Below are positions 1 to 9,816 of a stretch of 39,766 nt of DNA, piece after piece. Both the position numbers and the translations under genes were made by a program. The DNA comes from Chromatiales bacterium (GTDB lineage Bacteria; Pseudomonadota; Gammaproteobacteria; Chromatiales; Chromatiaceae). The DNA lies in assembly GCA_022360905.1 (NCBI GenBank), contig JAKSBX010000147.1, forward strand, positions 1 to 39,766, written 5' to 3'. The stretch's first letter is position 1. Each line of letters opens with the position of its first letter. The notes below the pieces were generated by a model that was given only the letters and a program-made list of their open reading frames with translations, was not told the origin of the DNA and searched no databases.

Positions 1-3000
1 ACCAGATAACGGGGTTTCAGGCCAGTCTCATCGGTATAGCGGCTGAGTCCCTGCTGACAGGCGGGGCAACTGGTAAGCAGTTTGATCTCCGCTGGCTGTT
101 CAACTCTGCTGTTGATTGTCTCGATGCCTTTGTTCAGCTCTTCGGCCTTGCGGTAGCGTAACTGGTTGGCGATATCCGGACGGCTGGTGCCCAGGGTGCC
201 CGCTTCGCCGCAGCAACGGTCGCTGAGTTCCACCCGCTTGCCGGTTAAACCGGAAGCCACCTGCAACGGGTTGTACTGCTTGATCGGGGTATGGCAGGGA
301 TCATGATAGAGATACTCGGTCGGCTGATTACCGTCGAGGCTGACCCCTTTCTCCATCATGTACTCATGGATGTCGAGCAACCGGCAGCCGGGAAAGATCT
401 TTTCAAACTGATAAGCCTGCAGCTGATCCATGCAGGTGCCGCAGGAGACCAGTACAGTCTTGATGTCCATGTAGTTGAGGGTGTTGGCAATGCGGTGGAA
501 CAGCACCCGGTTCTCGGTGGTGATCTGCCGGCCTCTGGCATGCAGGCCGGCCGCAGTCTGCGGGTAGCCACAGCAAAGATAGCCGGGCGGCAATATGGTT
601 TCCGCACCCAGCTCGTTGAGCATCGCCAGGGTGGCCAGGCCAATCTCGCTGAACAGGCGTTCGGATCCGCAACCTGGAAAATAGAACACCGCGTCGCTCT
701 CCTCGCTGACTCGATCCGGGTTGCGCAGGATCGGTACAGAGCGGGTATCCTCCAGCTTCAGGGCATCCCGCAGGGTCTGCTTCGGTGGTTCGACACGGAT
801 CGGTTTCTGCAGCATCTCCACAGCCAGGGTCTGCGGCTTGGGGTTGCCGGTCGTCGCATGGGGAGGCTGATCCTGCTGCTTCAGCAGCCCGGTTCTGGCA
901 GCCAGCGTATGGCCCAGGTTGAGGCCTTTGAAGCCCCACTCCGCCAGACCCCGGCGCATCCAGCGAATCGCCGTCGGGTGGGTCATGTTGAGAAAGCTCA
1001 TGGCGGCCTTGGCGCCCAGGCTGAAACGTTTTTTACCCCGGTCGATGAGGATCTTGCGCATCAGCGTGGTGACATCGCCGAAATCGATATTCACCGGACA
1101 GGGGTTCTCGCACTTGTGGCAGATGGTGCAGTGGTCGGCAACATCGTTCATTTCGGTGAAATGCTGCAGGGAGATACCTCGTCGGGTCTGCTCTTCATAG
1201 AGGAAGGCCTCGATGATCAGGCCGGTGGCGAGAATTTTATTGCGTGGCGAATAGAGCAGGTTGGCCCTGGGGATATGGGTCATACAGACCGGCTTGCACT
1301 TACCGCAGCGCAGGCAGTGCTTGATCTCATCATTGAGGGTGCCCAGCTCGCTCTCCTCGAGAATGATCGCCTCCTGTTCCAGCAGTCGCAGCGAGGGCGT
1401 GTAAGCCATCTCCAGGTCGGCTCCGGCGATCAGTTTACCCCGGTTGAAGCGGCTTTGCGGATCGACCTGCTGTTTATACTCGGCAAAGGCTTGGAGTTTC
1501 TCCTCCTCCATATACTGCAGCTTGGTCAGACCGATGCCGTGCTCCCCGGAGATGGCGCCATCCAGGCCGAGGGCCAGATCCATGATCCGATCGACGATCC
1601 GGTCGGCCTGTTGCAGCATCGCGTAGTTGTCCGAGTGAACCGGGATGTTGGTATGTACATTGCCATCCCCCGCATGCATGTGCAGGGCCACGAAGAGGCG
1701 TGAATCGCGCAACCGGGTATGGATTTCACGCATCGCGAGACGCAGATTCTTGACCTCTTGGCCGGAGAAGATCTCATCCAGGCGGGTGGCGATCTCTTCC
1801 CGGTAGGAGACCACCAGATCCCGTCTCAGCAACAGGTCCAGCAGTCGATCATCTTTGCGGATCAGGGATCTGTCGAGGCCGTTGACCAGATCGATATTCT
1901 CCTCGGCCGAGGCTTCGATACGGCTCAACAGGGTGTGCCAGCGGGTTCTGGCCTGTTCTACCGCCTGCTGGGCCAGGTCGAGCTTGGCCTGCAGAATGGA
2001 GCGGTTCTCATCACTCGCTTCAAAGTCGTCATCCGGTTTGCGAAGTGAGTGATCACCAACCAGATAAGCGAGGACTTCATCAGCGATTTCTATCTTGTTG
2101 CGGATCGATTCCTCGATATTGATCCGTTCGATGCCGCGACTGTAGTCGGCCAGTTTGTCCAGTGGAATGACCACGTCTTCGTTGATTTTGAAGGCGTTGG
2201 TATGGGCCGAGATGGCGGCGGTGCGGGATCGGTCGAGCCAGAAGTTGCGTCGCGCCTCGGGACTGCTGGCGATAAACGCCTCCCCTTCCCGGGCTTGGGT
2301 CATGCGCACCACCTCATCGGCGGCAGACTCCAGTTTCGACAGGTCATCGCTGACCAGGTCGGCGAGCAGCACCATCTTCGGGCGCTCGTGTCTGGCCGCC
2401 TTGGTAGAGTATTTGACCGCTTTCAGATAGCGTTCATCCAGGTGCTCCAGACCGGCGAGCAGAACTTCCTCATGCTTGTTCAGATAATCCGTCAGCTCGA
2501 CGATTGCCGGGACCGCTTTGCCGATATCGGCACCAAAGAACTCCAGACAGAGGGTGCGAACCTGCTTGGGCATGCGGTGTAGCACAAACCGAGCCGAGGT
2601 AATCAGGCCGTCGCAGCCCTCTTTCTGCACCCCGGGCAGGCCGGAGAGAAATTTATCGGTGACATCCTTACCCAGACCAACTTTACGGAACGCCTGACCG
2701 GGCATCCGCAAGGTTTCCACTTCACCCAGCTGCTTCTTGCCGCTGCTGTCGTAGCGGGTGAGTCTGAAGCTGACTTCCGGCTGGTCGTGTATCTTGCCCA
2801 GGTTGTGGTTGAGCCGTTCGATCTCCAGCCACTCCCCCTGGGGGGTGACCATCCGCCAGCTGGCCAGGTTGTCGAGGGTAGTACCCCATAAAACCGCCTT
2901 TTTGCCGCCGGCGTTCATGGCGATGTTACCGCCGATGGTCGAGGCATCCTGAGAGGTGGGATCGACGGCAAAGGCGAGACCTTGGGCATCCGCCTTTTCC

Positions 3001-3761
3001 GAGACGCGGCGGGTCACCACCCCTGAGCCGACCTGGATGGTGGGCACTGCATGGTCGACACCCGGGAGATTGCGTGGCTCGATCTCCGCGATTGCATCGA
3101 GCTTTTCCGTGTTGATCACCGCACTGTGTGGATCCAGGGGTACGGCACTACCGGTGTAGCCGGTGCCGCCGCCCCGGGGGATCAGGGTCAGGCCGGATTC
3201 GATACAGGCCTTGACGATTGGCGCCACCTCCTCTTCCCGATCCGGGGTGATCACCACAAATGGGATCTCCACACGCCAGTCGGTGGCATCCGTCGCATGG
3301 GATACCCGGGCCAGACCACTGAAGTCGATGTTGTCCGCGCGGGTCAGTCCGATCAGGTTACGCTTGGTGCGGCGACGCAGATCGAGCAGGTCGTCGAAAC
3401 GTTGGGCAAACTGATCGACGGCGCTGCGGGTGGCGGCATGTAATTCCAGTGCCTGCTGGTTGTTGTTGGCTCTGGCTTCAAACTGTACCAAGCGATGATT
3501 CAAGGCATCGATGAGTGCCTTTCTGCGCTGCTCATTATCCAGCAGGTCGTCCTGCAGGTAGGGGTTGCGGCTGACCACCCACATATCACCGAGGATCTCA
3601 AACAGCATTCTTGCCGAGCGGCCGGTACGTCGGGTGCCCCTCAGCTCCTCGATCAGGGACCACATGGGTTTGCCGAGGAACCGGATAACGATCTCCCGGT
3701 CAGAGAAGGAGGTATAGTTATATGGGATTTCTCGAATCCGCGCAGTAGGCTGCTTGTTCAT
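1..3761 (-). CDS. DUF3683 FAD-linked dehydrogenase with 4Fe-4S and CCG domains (3' end outside window)
   Basis: A 1253-residue open frame starts at ATG 3761 and runs off the left edge without a stop. The first residues (about 8-30, containing [19 protein letters not shown]) match the DUF3683 N-terminal domain. A PCMH-type FAD-binding domain follows, with the RGGGTGYTG loop near residue 197, then a glycolate oxidase/D-lactate dehydrogenase-like C-terminal domain containing [12 protein letters not shown] and GEHGIG. Two ferredoxin-like clusters come next, C816-C819-C822-C826 and C878-C881-C884-C888. CCG-type motifs follow (FPGCGS near 1025, LCCGYPQTA near 1062, RCCGEAG near 1182). The order flavin, 4Fe-4S, CCG resembles a GlcD/GlcF or D-lactate dehydrogenase fusion, so oxidation of a 2-hydroxy acid with electron transfer to quinone or another Fe-S acceptor is likely. 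The substrate cannot be read from sequence. There is no signal peptide, so it is probably cytoplasmic. No strong ribosome binding site precedes the start, but the DUF3683 alignment supports it. Confidence 0.92.
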   Translation of the reverse strand, partial: MNKQPTARIREIPYNYTSFSDREIVIRFLGKPMWSLIEELRGTRRTGRSARMLFEILGDMWVVSRNPYLQDDLLDNEQRRKALIDALNHRLVQFEARANNNQQALELHAATRSAVDQFAQRFDDLLDLRRRTKRNLIGLTRADNIDFSGLARVSHATDATDWRVEIPFVVITPDREEEVAPIVKACIESGLTLIPRGGGTGYTGSAVPLDPHSAVINTEKLDAIAEIEPRNLPGVDHAVPTIQVGSGVVTRRVSEKADAQGLAFAVDPTSQDASTIGGNIAMNAGGKKAVLWGTTLDNLASWRMVTPQGEWLEIERLNHNLGKIHDQPEVSFRLTRYDSSGKKQLGEVETLRMPGQAFRKVGLGKDVTDKFLSGLPGVQKEGCDGLITSARFVLHRMPKQVRTLCLEFFGADIGKAVPAIVELTDYLNKHEEVLLAGLEHLDERYLKAVKYSTKAARHERPKMVLLADLVSDDLSKLESAADEVVRMTQAREGEAFIASSPEARRNFWLDRSRTAAISAHTNAFKINEDVVIPLDKLADYSRGIERINIEESIRNKIEIADEVLAYLVGDHSLRKPDDDFEASDENRSILQAKLDLAQQAVEQARTRWHTLLSRIEASAEENIDLVNGLDRSLIRKDDRLLDLLLRRDLVVSYREEIATRLDEIFSGQEVKNLRLAMREIHTRLRDSRLFVALHMHAGDGNVHTNIPVHSDNYAMLQQADRIVDRIMDLALGLDGAISGEHGIGLTKLQYMEEEKLQAFAEYKQQVDPQSRFNRGKLIAGADLEMAYTPSLRLLEQEAIILEESELGTLNDEIKHCLRCGKCKPVCMTHIPRANLLYSPRNKILATGLIIEAFLYEEQTRRGISLQHFTEMNDVADHCTICHKCENPCPVNIDFGDVTTLMRKILIDRGKKRFSLGAKAAMSFLNMTHPTAIRWMRRGLAEWGFKGLNLGHTLAARTGLLKQQDQPPHATTGNPKPQTLAVEMLQKPIRVEPPKQTLRDALKLEDTRSVPILRNPDRVSEESDAVFYFPGCGSERLFSEIGLATLAMLNELGAETILPPGYLCCGYPQTAAGLHARGRQITTENRVLFHRIANTLNYMDIKTVLVSCGTCMDQLQAYQFEKIFPGCRLLDIHEYMMEKGVSLDGNQPTEYLYHDPCHTPIKQYNPLQVASGLTGKRVELSDRCCGEAGTLGTSRPDIANQLRYRKAEELNKGIETINSRVEQPAEIKLLTSCPACQQGLSRYTDETGLKPRYL

Positions 3762-3884
3762 CGAATGAAGGATAATTCCAGAAGCGAAACAGCCTATTGT
3801 AGCCCAAAAAACAATGGGTCTTCAGTTTATAACTATAGAATTTATCAATAATACTGATCTTCAATCTATCTATGGGGTGGACGA

Positions 3885-4352
3885 ATGCAAAGTAAACGTA
3901 ACCTGATTGCTAAAACATTAGGATTATCAGCAACTTTCCTGATGCTACATAACACTGTTCCAGCGCTTGCTGGCGAGGTAGAGAAGGCGGTGGAGTATCG
4001 ACAGGGTGTGATGAATGTCTTCAATTGGAACATGAAGGCGATGGGCGACATGATGAAAGGCAAGACCGAGTTTGATCAGGCGCGCTTTGCCGCGCACGCT
4101 CAGGAGTTGTCCAGCGCCTCAACATTCAAGCTGATGAATGGTTTTCCGGAGGATTCGGAGTCTGATGAAAGCGATGCGCTGGCCGAGATCTGGATGGACT
4201 TCGAAGACTTTGAGAGCAAATACCAGGATTTTGGCAGCGCCGCTCAGGCCCTCGCGAAAGCGGCTCAGGGTGGAGACAAAGGCAGCATGGGTGCCGCACT
4301 CAAAGAGACCGGCAAGAGCTGTAAGGCCTGTCACAAAAAATATAAGAACTGA
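3885..4352 (+). CDS. Cytochrome c' (periplasmic, class II c-type cytochrome)
   Basis: 155 residues with a Sec signal peptide cleaved about after residue 29 (PALA|GE). The mature four-helix protein ends with the haem motif C146-K-A-C149-H150 followed by KKYKN. A CxxCH at the extreme C-terminus is the hallmark of cytochrome c', as is the N-terminal helix with YRQGVMNVFNWNMKAM. Proteins of this family bind NO or CO at a five-coordinate haem and are linked to NO tolerance in denitrifying and phototrophic bacteria. A GGGGTGG sequence lies four bases before the ATG. The gene is divergent from the DUF3683 dehydrogenase with 123 bases between them, and it is monocistronic because the next gene faces it. 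Confidence 0.93.
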   Translation: MQSKRNLIAKTLGLSATFLMLHNTVPALAGEVEKAVEYRQGVMNVFNWNMKAMGDMMKGKTEFDQARFAAHAQELSSASTFKLMNGFPEDSESDESDALAEIWMDFEDFESKYQDFGSAAQALAKAAQGGDKGSMGAALKETGKSCKACHKKYKN

Positions 4353-4360
4353 TCAGACCT

Positions 4361-4388
4361 GGGCGCCCGTGGCCTGGCGTGTTTTTTT
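4361..4388 (+). terminator. Possible intrinsic terminator after cytochrome c'
   Basis: A short GC-rich stem (GCGCC 4363-4367 with GGCGT 4376-4380, one wobble pair) is followed by seven T at 4382-4388. It lies between two converging genes and would stop the cytochrome c' transcript. The stem is short and alternative pairings exist, so the fold is uncertain. Confidence 0.4.
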
Positions 4389-4395
4389 ACTGAGT

Positions 4396-4719
4396 TCAGG
4401 AGAAACCGGGGCCGGCCTCATCATCCGCCAGCAGTTTGATGATACGACAGGCGATGCGGTTTCCAACCGCGGCATCCGGCTCATTTCGCACCACCTCCAC
4501 TTGTGCCGTCAAAGGTGGGGTGATTGCCTGGGTTGGGGTAATCTGAACCGTCATGCTGCTGTTCACCGGCACCTCCTGTTCAGAGGCGATCAGCAGGCCG
4601 CTGCTACTTAGATTGAGGACGCTGCCGGTGGAGACCGTGCTGTCGCCGTTGACACGAAATTTGACTGGTCCGTTCACAGCCATACGGTAGAAGCTGCGCT
4701 TTTCTGAAAAGTCGTTCAT
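4396..4719 (-). CDS. PilZ-domain protein (probable c-di-GMP receptor)
   Basis: 107 residues forming a single PilZ domain. The c-di-GMP binding signature is complete: RxxxR at R8-SFY-R12 near the N-terminus and the NxSxxG turn in NLSSSGLLI near residue 38. It has no signal peptide or membrane segment, so it is a cytoplasmic stand-alone receptor that would act through a partner. The gene is alone and converges on cytochrome c', with no motility or polysaccharide genes beside it. The only c-di-GMP turnover enzyme in the window is the GGDEF-EAL protein at 23919-26603. The partner cannot be inferred. Confidence 0.88.
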   Translation of the reverse strand: MNDFSEKRSFYRMAVNGPVKFRVNGDSTVSTGSVLNLSSSGLLIASEQEVPVNSSMTVQITPTQAITPPLTAQVEVVRNEPDAAVGNRIACRIIKLLADDEAGPGFS

Positions 4720-5142
4720 GCTTTGGTCTCCCCATAAGTGACGGCAAGAGAATCTCGATCACAACCTGACGCTACCGAGTCAGCGGGCAAATGATGTCGC
4801 TTAACCTAGCTGGTGCCGGCGTGATTTTCGCTGGCCGGGCAGTTGCCCGATTGCCTGCATCATAATCTATCAGGCTTGGGCCGGATAAGTGGCAAAATAG
4901 CTCAAATTCAGGCTTTTTTTTCCTGGGTTTCCGACTTTGCAAAGGGTACCGAGGCTGTCGTCTAGAACGGGCGGGTCAATGCAGGTCAATTCAACACCAA
5001 AAAAACGCCATGAGTTCGGTGAATCACCCGTTAGCCCAATGATAAACAGGTGATGCTTGAACGATTGTTGTGCGAAAATAGCCTTTTCTCGATGTCTAAG
5101 CTGTTGGGGCCTGGATAGATGCCGCTGAATAAAGGAAGCTTT
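4720..5142. other. Intergenic region without a recognisable gene
   Basis: About 420 bases between the divergent PilZ and DUF4124 genes. A perfect hairpin CGGGCA-GT-TGCCCG lies at 4836-4849, and a run of eight T at about 4914-4921 follows further on. No tRNA-like or known riboswitch structure was recognised. It presumably carries the two outward promoters. Confidence 0.6.
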
Positions 5143-5610
5143 ATGGTTAAAAAACTCTACCCGCTGATTACCTTAGTGTTGGTTCTGCCATTGACCTTAA
5201 CGGCGGAGGTTTATCGTACTGTCGATGAGCAGGGCAATGTTACCTATACGGATTCGCCTCAGGCAGATCCACAGAAGATAGAAAAAGTCGAAATCCAGCC
5301 TGGTCCATCGGACGAATCGATTAGCGATACCATGGAGCGCAACAGGGCGATCCGCAAGGCGATGGAAGAGGCTCAGGAGAAGCGGCTGGAGAAAAGCACA
5401 GCACGCAAGGATCGCCTGGCCAAAGCCGAGCAGGAAGTTGAGGAGGCAGAAAAGCAGCTGGCTGCCATGGAGGAGATGGGTGAAGATGATCGCCAATATC
5501 TGCAGGGCGGCAAGAGTTATATCCGGCCGGAGTACTTCGAACGGGTTAAAAAGGCGCAACGGGAGCTGGATGAGGCTAAAAAGCGCTTGAAGAAGCTACG
5601 TGGTTATTGA
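5143..5610 (+). CDS. DUF4124 domain exported protein
   Basis: 155 residues from ATG 5143, which is preferred over an in-frame ATG at 5119 because AAAGGAAG (5131-5138) sits just before it and the protein then starts directly with the signal peptide (VKKLYPLITLVLVLPLTLTA). The DUF4124 domain follows (VYRTVDEQGNVTYTDSP), a short beta-rich module common in periplasmic proteins of gamma- and betaproteobacteria. The rest (residues about 60-155) is a strongly charged helix rich in E, K, A and R, likely a coiled coil. The gene overlaps the CCA gene by one base (TGATG), so the two are translated together. The function is unknown; it is probably a periplasmic or envelope-associated structural protein. 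Confidence 0.85.
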   Translation: MVKKLYPLITLVLVLPLTLTAEVYRTVDEQGNVTYTDSPQADPQKIEKVEIQPGPSDESISDTMERNRAIRKAMEEAQEKRLEKSTARKDRLAKAEQEVEEAEKQLAAMEEMGEDDRQYLQGGKSYIRPEYFERVKKAQRELDEAKKRLKKLRGY

Positions 5611-6851
5611 TGCAGATCTATCTGGTTGGTGGAGCCGTCCGAGACCGGTTGCTGAGTAGACCTGTCACAGAAAAAGATTATGTGGTTGTCGGGGCCACTC
5701 CGGCGGAGATGCTTGCCATGGGTTATCGCCAGGTGGGCCAAAGTTTTCCTGTCTTTCTCCATCCGCAAACCAACGAAGAGTATGCATTGGCACGAACACT
5801 ACGGCATGAAAAGCATCAGCCTGGTGTTGTGGTCGCTGAGCCAGGGGTAACCCTGGAGGAAGATCTTGAACGCCGTGATTTGACCATCAACGCCATAGCT
5901 GAAGATGACGCCGGTAAGCTGATCGATCCTTTCAATGGCGTTGAAGATCTCAACAGACGCGTGTTGCGTCATGTCTCCAGTGCCTTTTCGGACGACCCGG
6001 TTCGGGTGTTGCGTCTGGCCAGATTTATGGCCCGCTATAGCGATCCACCCTTCACCATTGCGGCCGAAACATCGGAATTGATCCGGGGTATGGTTGAAGC
6101 CGGTAAGCTGGACAATCTGGTCGCCGAGCGGGTCTGGCAGGAGGTGAGCCGCGCACTCGGCGAGGCGGATCCGGTACGTTTCTTTGAGTGCCTACGGGAG
6201 CTGGGTGTGCTAGCCCGGCTGTTACCTGAAATCGACGATCTATGGGGTGTGCCCCAACCTCCCAAATGGCATCCGGAAGTGGATTGTGGTGTTCACACCA
6301 TGATGGCGCTTAAAATGGCCTGCCGATTGAGCCGTGCATTGGAGGTGCGTTTTGCCACCCTGACGCACGATCTCGGTAAGGCGACCACGCCAGAAAGATT
6401 GCTACCCAGCCATCATGGACATGAGGCCAGAGGGGCTGAATTGATCAAGGTCTTAAGCCAACGTTTAAAGATCCCTACCCGCTTTAGCGACCTGGCGCGG
6501 CGGGCGGCGACTTATCATACCCAGCTGCACCATCTTTATGAGTTAAGGCCGAAAACCATTCTGAAACTGCTCGAGGGGCTGGATGCATTTCGAAAACGTC
6601 AGAATCTGGAGTGGTTTCTGTTGGTCTGTCAGGCCGACTTTCAGGGGCGCGAAGGATTTGCAGATCAGGACTACCCGCAAGCAGGTGATCTTTTGAGTGC
6701 CTATGAAGCCGCCAGCAGCGTGGATTCGAAACAGCTGCCGAGAGGAGTCGTCGGACCGATGGTGGGTGTTGCCATGAAACAGGCCAGAACCGCGAAAATC
6801 GCCGCTGTAATGAATACCATTAAACAACAACAGGAGTGTCACCAGCTGTGA
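5610..6851 (+). CDS. cca: Multifunctional CCA protein (tRNA nucleotidyltransferase with HD domain)
   Basis: 413 residues, close to the E. coli enzyme. It adds or repairs the CCA end of tRNA. The class II nucleotidyltransferase motifs are clear: YLVGGAVRD at the N-terminus, EKDYVVVGA, and LERRDLTINAIAED near residue 95. The C-terminal half has the HD phosphohydrolase signature (LTHDLGKATTPERLLPSHHGH), which marks the bacterial multifunctional form with 2'-phosphatase and phosphodiesterase activity. ATG 5610 overlaps the preceding stop by one base. A TTG one codon upstream is not needed. The end overlaps the next gene by four bases (GTGA), giving a three-gene unit DUF4124-cca-GNAT. Confidence 0.96.
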   Translation: MQIYLVGGAVRDRLLSRPVTEKDYVVVGATPAEMLAMGYRQVGQSFPVFLHPQTNEEYALARTLRHEKHQPGVVVAEPGVTLEEDLERRDLTINAIAEDDAGKLIDPFNGVEDLNRRVLRHVSSAFSDDPVRVLRLARFMARYSDPPFTIAAETSELIRGMVEAGKLDNLVAERVWQEVSRALGEADPVRFFECLRELGVLARLLPEIDDLWGVPQPPKWHPEVDCGVHTMMALKMACRLSRALEVRFATLTHDLGKATTPERLLPSHHGHEARGAELIKVLSQRLKIPTRFSDLARRAATYHTQLHHLYELRPKTILKLLEGLDAFRKRQNLEWFLLVCQADFQGREGFADQDYPQAGDLLSAYEAASSVDSKQLPRGVVGPMVGVAMKQARTAKIAAVMNTIKQQQECHQL

Positions 6852-7279
6852 ATATCAGGCTCGCAGAGACAGATCAGGAGATTAGACTCTGTTTTCCGGT
6901 TATGGCGGAATTACGCCCCCACATTGAGGAATCCGAGTTTGTCAGCCGGGTTCGTGATCAACAGCAGTCGGGTTACCGGCTTGTCATGTTGCTCAGAGAC
7001 GCGCAGCCGGTTTGTCTGGCTGGCTATCGGGTTTCTGAGAACCTCGCCTGGGGGCGATTTCTCTATATCGACGATTTTATAACCCGAGCAGAGAGACGCT
7101 CCCGGGGAGATGGTGCTGCGTTACTGGCGTGGCTCAAAAAAGAGGCGCAACAACAGGGTTGCCGGCAAATTCACTGCGACTCCGGTCTGCAAAGAGAGCT
7201 GGCCCACCGTTTTTACGAGCGAGAGCGTATGCCAAAGACCGGTTATCACTTTGCCGCATGCCTGGACGCTAGCGACTGA
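6848..7279 (+). CDS. GNAT-family N-acetyltransferase
   Basis: 143 residues from GTG 6848, chosen because it gives the classic GTGA overlap with the cca stop and has AGGAG at 6832-6836. A GTG at 6836 is also in frame. The fold is read from the order of elements: IRLAETDQEIRLCFPVM at the start, a central sheet (GRFLYIDDFIT), and the acetyl-CoA loop RRSRGDGAALL, which fits the R/QxxGxG/A pattern, then a helix and a C-terminal HRFYERERMPKTGYHF segment typical of GNAT enzymes. The acceptor is unknown. Tight coupling to cca may mean only shared transcription. Confidence 0.85.
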   Translation: MNIRLAETDQEIRLCFPVMAELRPHIEESEFVSRVRDQQQSGYRLVMLLRDAQPVCLAGYRVSENLAWGRFLYIDDFITRAERRSRGDGAALLAWLKKEAQQQGCRQIHCDSGLQRELAHRFYERERMPKTGYHFAACLDASD

Positions 7280-7299
7280 GTGGCCGGGTCGAAAAGTTG

Positions 7300-8499
7300 T
7301 TAGCCGACCAGACGGTCAAAAATCCTGAAACCGGCAATATAGGTACCCGCTGCTGAGCCGATGGTGCTGAAGAGAAACACCAGCAGGGTGCGGGAGACTC
7401 GATTGCGCCACCAGCCTTTGGCTGTAGTGGTGTCGTCCCGAAGTTGACTGAAGTCCGCCACCGTGGGTTTGCGCAGAAACACCTCGGCCAGCGAGGTCAC
7501 CATGCCGGCACCCACCGCCGGATTGAGCGAGGTCAGGGGGGCTGCGAGAAAGGCGGTCAGGATGGTCAGCGGATGGGCTGCGGCGAGCAGTGCGCCCAGG
7601 GCGGAGAGACCGCCATTGATCAGCACCCAGTCCATAATCAGTTCCAGACCCAGCTCCGGGCTGCGGTTGAAGCCGATGATAAAGCCACTCACCACCAGCA
7701 GTGCAATTGCCCAGGGAATGATTTTTGGCCAGCGACTGGGCTTGGGTTCCTCTTCAAGCTGTTCGATGATGCTGGTTGGCGTCTGTTGCTCGGAGGCTTC
7801 CAGATAGCGGGCGATGCCGTTCATGTGGCCAGCCCCGATCACCACCAGCAGATTCTCATGACCGGCCTTCTCAATCTCCTGTTTGATTCTCGCCGCCATG
7901 TATCGATCCCGTTCATCGATCAGAGGCAGATAGAGATCCTGTCGGTCTTCTGCAAATTCTGCAAAGGTGGTCTCCAGGATGTCACCCTCTTTCAGGTGCT
8001 CGATCTCCTCTTCGGTGACCTGCTCTTTGGAGAGGATGCTGGTCAGCAGGCCGGTAAACAGGGTCAGTCGTTTCCACCAGGAGAGATTGCCGGCAACCCG
8101 TTTCAGGGTGGTACTGATCTCCCGATCGATGAGCAGCAGAGGCTTTTCGGATTCCTGGGCGATCCTGATCGCCTCTCTCTGTTCGGCACCCGGTGCAATG
8201 CCGAACTGGTTGGCCAGTCGCTGTTGATAGGCGCCCAATGCCAGGTTCGCCATCACCATCATCACCCGGCCCTGCCTGACCACCTTGAACAGATCCATTT
8301 TCGCCAGGTCGTCTGGATTGATCAGCGCATTGAAGCGGCTGGGGCAGAGCTCCACAGCAACCGCATCGTAGCGGCCGGAATGGAGTAGTTCCTCTACCTT
8401 TTCAGCACTGTTCCGGGAGACATGGGCGGTTCCCAGCAGGGTAATTTGACTCTCTCCCAGAAGGAGTTCCTTCTGAGGTTCCCGGTTGTTTTCTGGCAT
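7300..8499 (-). CDS. TraB/PrgY-family membrane protein
   Basis: 399 residues from ATG 8499. A longer frame to 8616 is open but adds a basic tail atypical of the family. The N-terminal TraB/TIKI-like domain contains ITLLGTAHVSRNSAEKV at about residues 19-35, a conserved VAVELCPSRF strand and, near residue 240, VVIGAGHMNGI. These are the paired GTAHVS and GxGHxxG motifs of the TraB/PrgY superfamily, members of which are proposed metal-dependent peptidases. The C-terminal third is hydrophobic, with several membrane segments (ALLVVSGFIIGF, LGALLAAAHPLTILTAFLAA, LLVFLFSTIGSAAGTYIAGF). It faces the cca operon and is divergent from cysC. The PrgY relative inhibits a peptide pheromone; a role here is not known. 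Confidence 0.9.
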   Translation of the reverse strand: MPENNREPQKELLLGESQITLLGTAHVSRNSAEKVEELLHSGRYDAVAVELCPSRFNALINPDDLAKMDLFKVVRQGRVMMVMANLALGAYQQRLANQFGIAPGAEQREAIRIAQESEKPLLLIDREISTTLKRVAGNLSWWKRLTLFTGLLTSILSKEQVTEEEIEHLKEGDILETTFAEFAEDRQDLYLPLIDERDRYMAARIKQEIEKAGHENLLVVIGAGHMNGIARYLEASEQQTPTSIIEQLEEEPKPSRWPKIIPWAIALLVVSGFIIGFNRSPELGLELIMDWVLINGGLSALGALLAAAHPLTILTAFLAAPLTSLNPAVGAGMVTSLAEVFLRKPTVADFSQLRDDTTTAKGWWRNRVSRTLLVFLFSTIGSAAGTYIAGFRIFDRLVG

Positions 8500-8770
8500 G
8501 TTGATGAATTGGGTCGTTTCAAAAGCCCGCCATTGTAACAGCCTTGACCGACGAACGGACGTATATTTGTAGAGGTTTTGGCTCACTTTATGAGCTTCGA
8601 TCGCGGCGCGCCTCAAAGGGTATGTTCGCTTTTACCGCTGCCAAATTGGTGAAATCTTTGATAACTTACTGACTCTGAAAGCAGGATGGTAGAGAATCTA
8701 CGACGAAGTATTAGAGAGATCCGTGCCAGCTGACTGAAAGGTTTTATCCAATCTGAAATCATGGAATCCG

Positions 8771-9379
8771 ATGCAGAATAATATCGTTTGGCATCAAGCC
8801 ACGGTGACCCGCGAGCGGCGGGAACAGATGAATAAGCACCGTGCGAAACTACTTTGGTTCACCGGCCTTTCCGGCTCCGGCAAATCCACCTTGGCTCATG
8901 CCCTGGAAGAAGAGCTCTATCAACGCGGTTGTCGTACCTATGTGTTTGATGGCGACAATGTTCGGCATGGCCTGTGTGGGGATCTGGGATTCAGTGACAC
9001 AGACCGTACCGAGAATATCCGGCGTATCGCTGAGATGGCAAAGCTGTTTGTGGATGCCGGCGTTATCTCGTTGACAGCGTTTATCTCCCCCTTCCGGGAA
9101 GACCGGGATAGAGCACGAGGCCTTTTTCCCCACGGGGATTTCATTGAGGTCTATGTGGATTGTCCGCTGGATGTTTGTGAGTCCCGGGATGTGAAAGGGC
9201 TCTATAAAAAGGCTCGGGCTGGAGAGATCAAGGATTTCACCGGTATCTCATCGCCCTACGAACCCCCATCCAAACCGGAGATTACGATTCAGACCGCGGA
9301 TAGAGACGTGGCTGATTGTGTCAATGAGATCATCGGTTCTCTGGAATTGCGGGGCGTAATACCCAACCGGGTGGTTTAG
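8771..9379 (+). CDS. cysC: Adenylylsulfate kinase (APS kinase)
   Basis: 202 residues, the usual length. It phosphorylates adenylylsulfate to PAPS with ATP in sulfate activation. The Walker A motif GLSGSGKS is at residues 32-39. Family motifs follow: [39 protein letters not shown] and the [12 protein letters not shown] lid. The N-terminal [15 protein letters not shown] is typical of stand-alone CysC. No cysDN, cysH or sulfite reductase genes lie in the window, so it is an orphan here. PAPS could feed assimilation or a sulfotransferase. It is followed 24 bases later by a small lipoprotein gene. Confidence 0.96.
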   Translation: MQNNIVWHQATVTRERREQMNKHRAKLLWFTGLSGSGKSTLAHALEEELYQRGCRTYVFDGDNVRHGLCGDLGFSDTDRTENIRRIAEMAKLFVDAGVISLTAFISPFREDRDRARGLFPHGDFIEVYVDCPLDVCESRDVKGLYKKARAGEIKDFTGISSPYEPPSKPEITIQTADRDVADCVNEIIGSLELRGVIPNRVV

Positions 9380-9403
9380 ACACTCTAAAAAGGGAGCTGC
9401 ATT

Positions 9404-9802
9404 GTGAGCAGATGGCACTATTTTCTATTTCCATTTCTTATCCAGCTGGCGGCCTGCCAGACGCTGGGAGAGCATACTCGGGCTGAAGCGCTGGAAACGG
9501 TGCTACGAAGTTATGAAGCGTCGATCCGCTGGACCTCTGGGCAGCAGGCTTACAACTTCCTACCGCCGGACCACAAAGACAAAGAGTATAAGCGGACATC
9601 GAAAAATATCCGCGTAACCCACTATGAGGTGGTTCAGGGTCCAACCATGCTTGGCGAAGATAAGGCGATCCAGACGGCGGTGATTCAGTATGTGCTGCAG
9701 GACTCGCAGATCCTCAGAGAGCTGCTCGACAAACAGGAGTGGCGCTACGATGAGGAGGAGGAGGTCTGGCATCTCTACAGTCCGGTGCCGGTATTTAAAT
9801 AG
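9404..9802 (+). CDS. Small hypothetical lipoprotein
   Basis: 132 residues from GTG 9404, with AGGGAG at 9391-9396 supporting this start. The N-terminus is a lipoprotein signal with lipobox L15-A-A-C18. The mature protein starts CQTLGEHTRAEALETVLRSYE and is about 115 residues, mixed alpha/beta with an acidic end (EWRYDEEEEVWHLYSPVPVF). No catalytic motif is seen. It lies between cysC and the AI-2E permease with gaps of 24 and 14 bases, so it is probably co-transcribed with both. I do not recognise the family with certainty. Confidence 0.8.
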   Translation: MSRWHYFLFPFLIQLAACQTLGEHTRAEALETVLRSYEASIRWTSGQQAYNFLPPDHKDKEYKRTSKNIRVTHYEVVQGPTMLGEDKAIQTAVIQYVLQDSQILRELLDKQEWRYDEEEEVWHLYSPVPVFK

Positions 9803-9816
9803 GGATTGTCGCAGCC

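Noticed and set aside
291-1703. Long plus-strand open frame of about 470 codons
   Set aside because: It lies antisense to the DUF3683 dehydrogenase, whose motifs are unmistakable on the minus strand. The plus frame has no recognisable domain.
7444-8388. Plus-strand open frame of about 314 codons
   Set aside because: Antisense to the TraB-family gene, rich in Q, G and H as expected for a mirror frame of codon-biased DNA.
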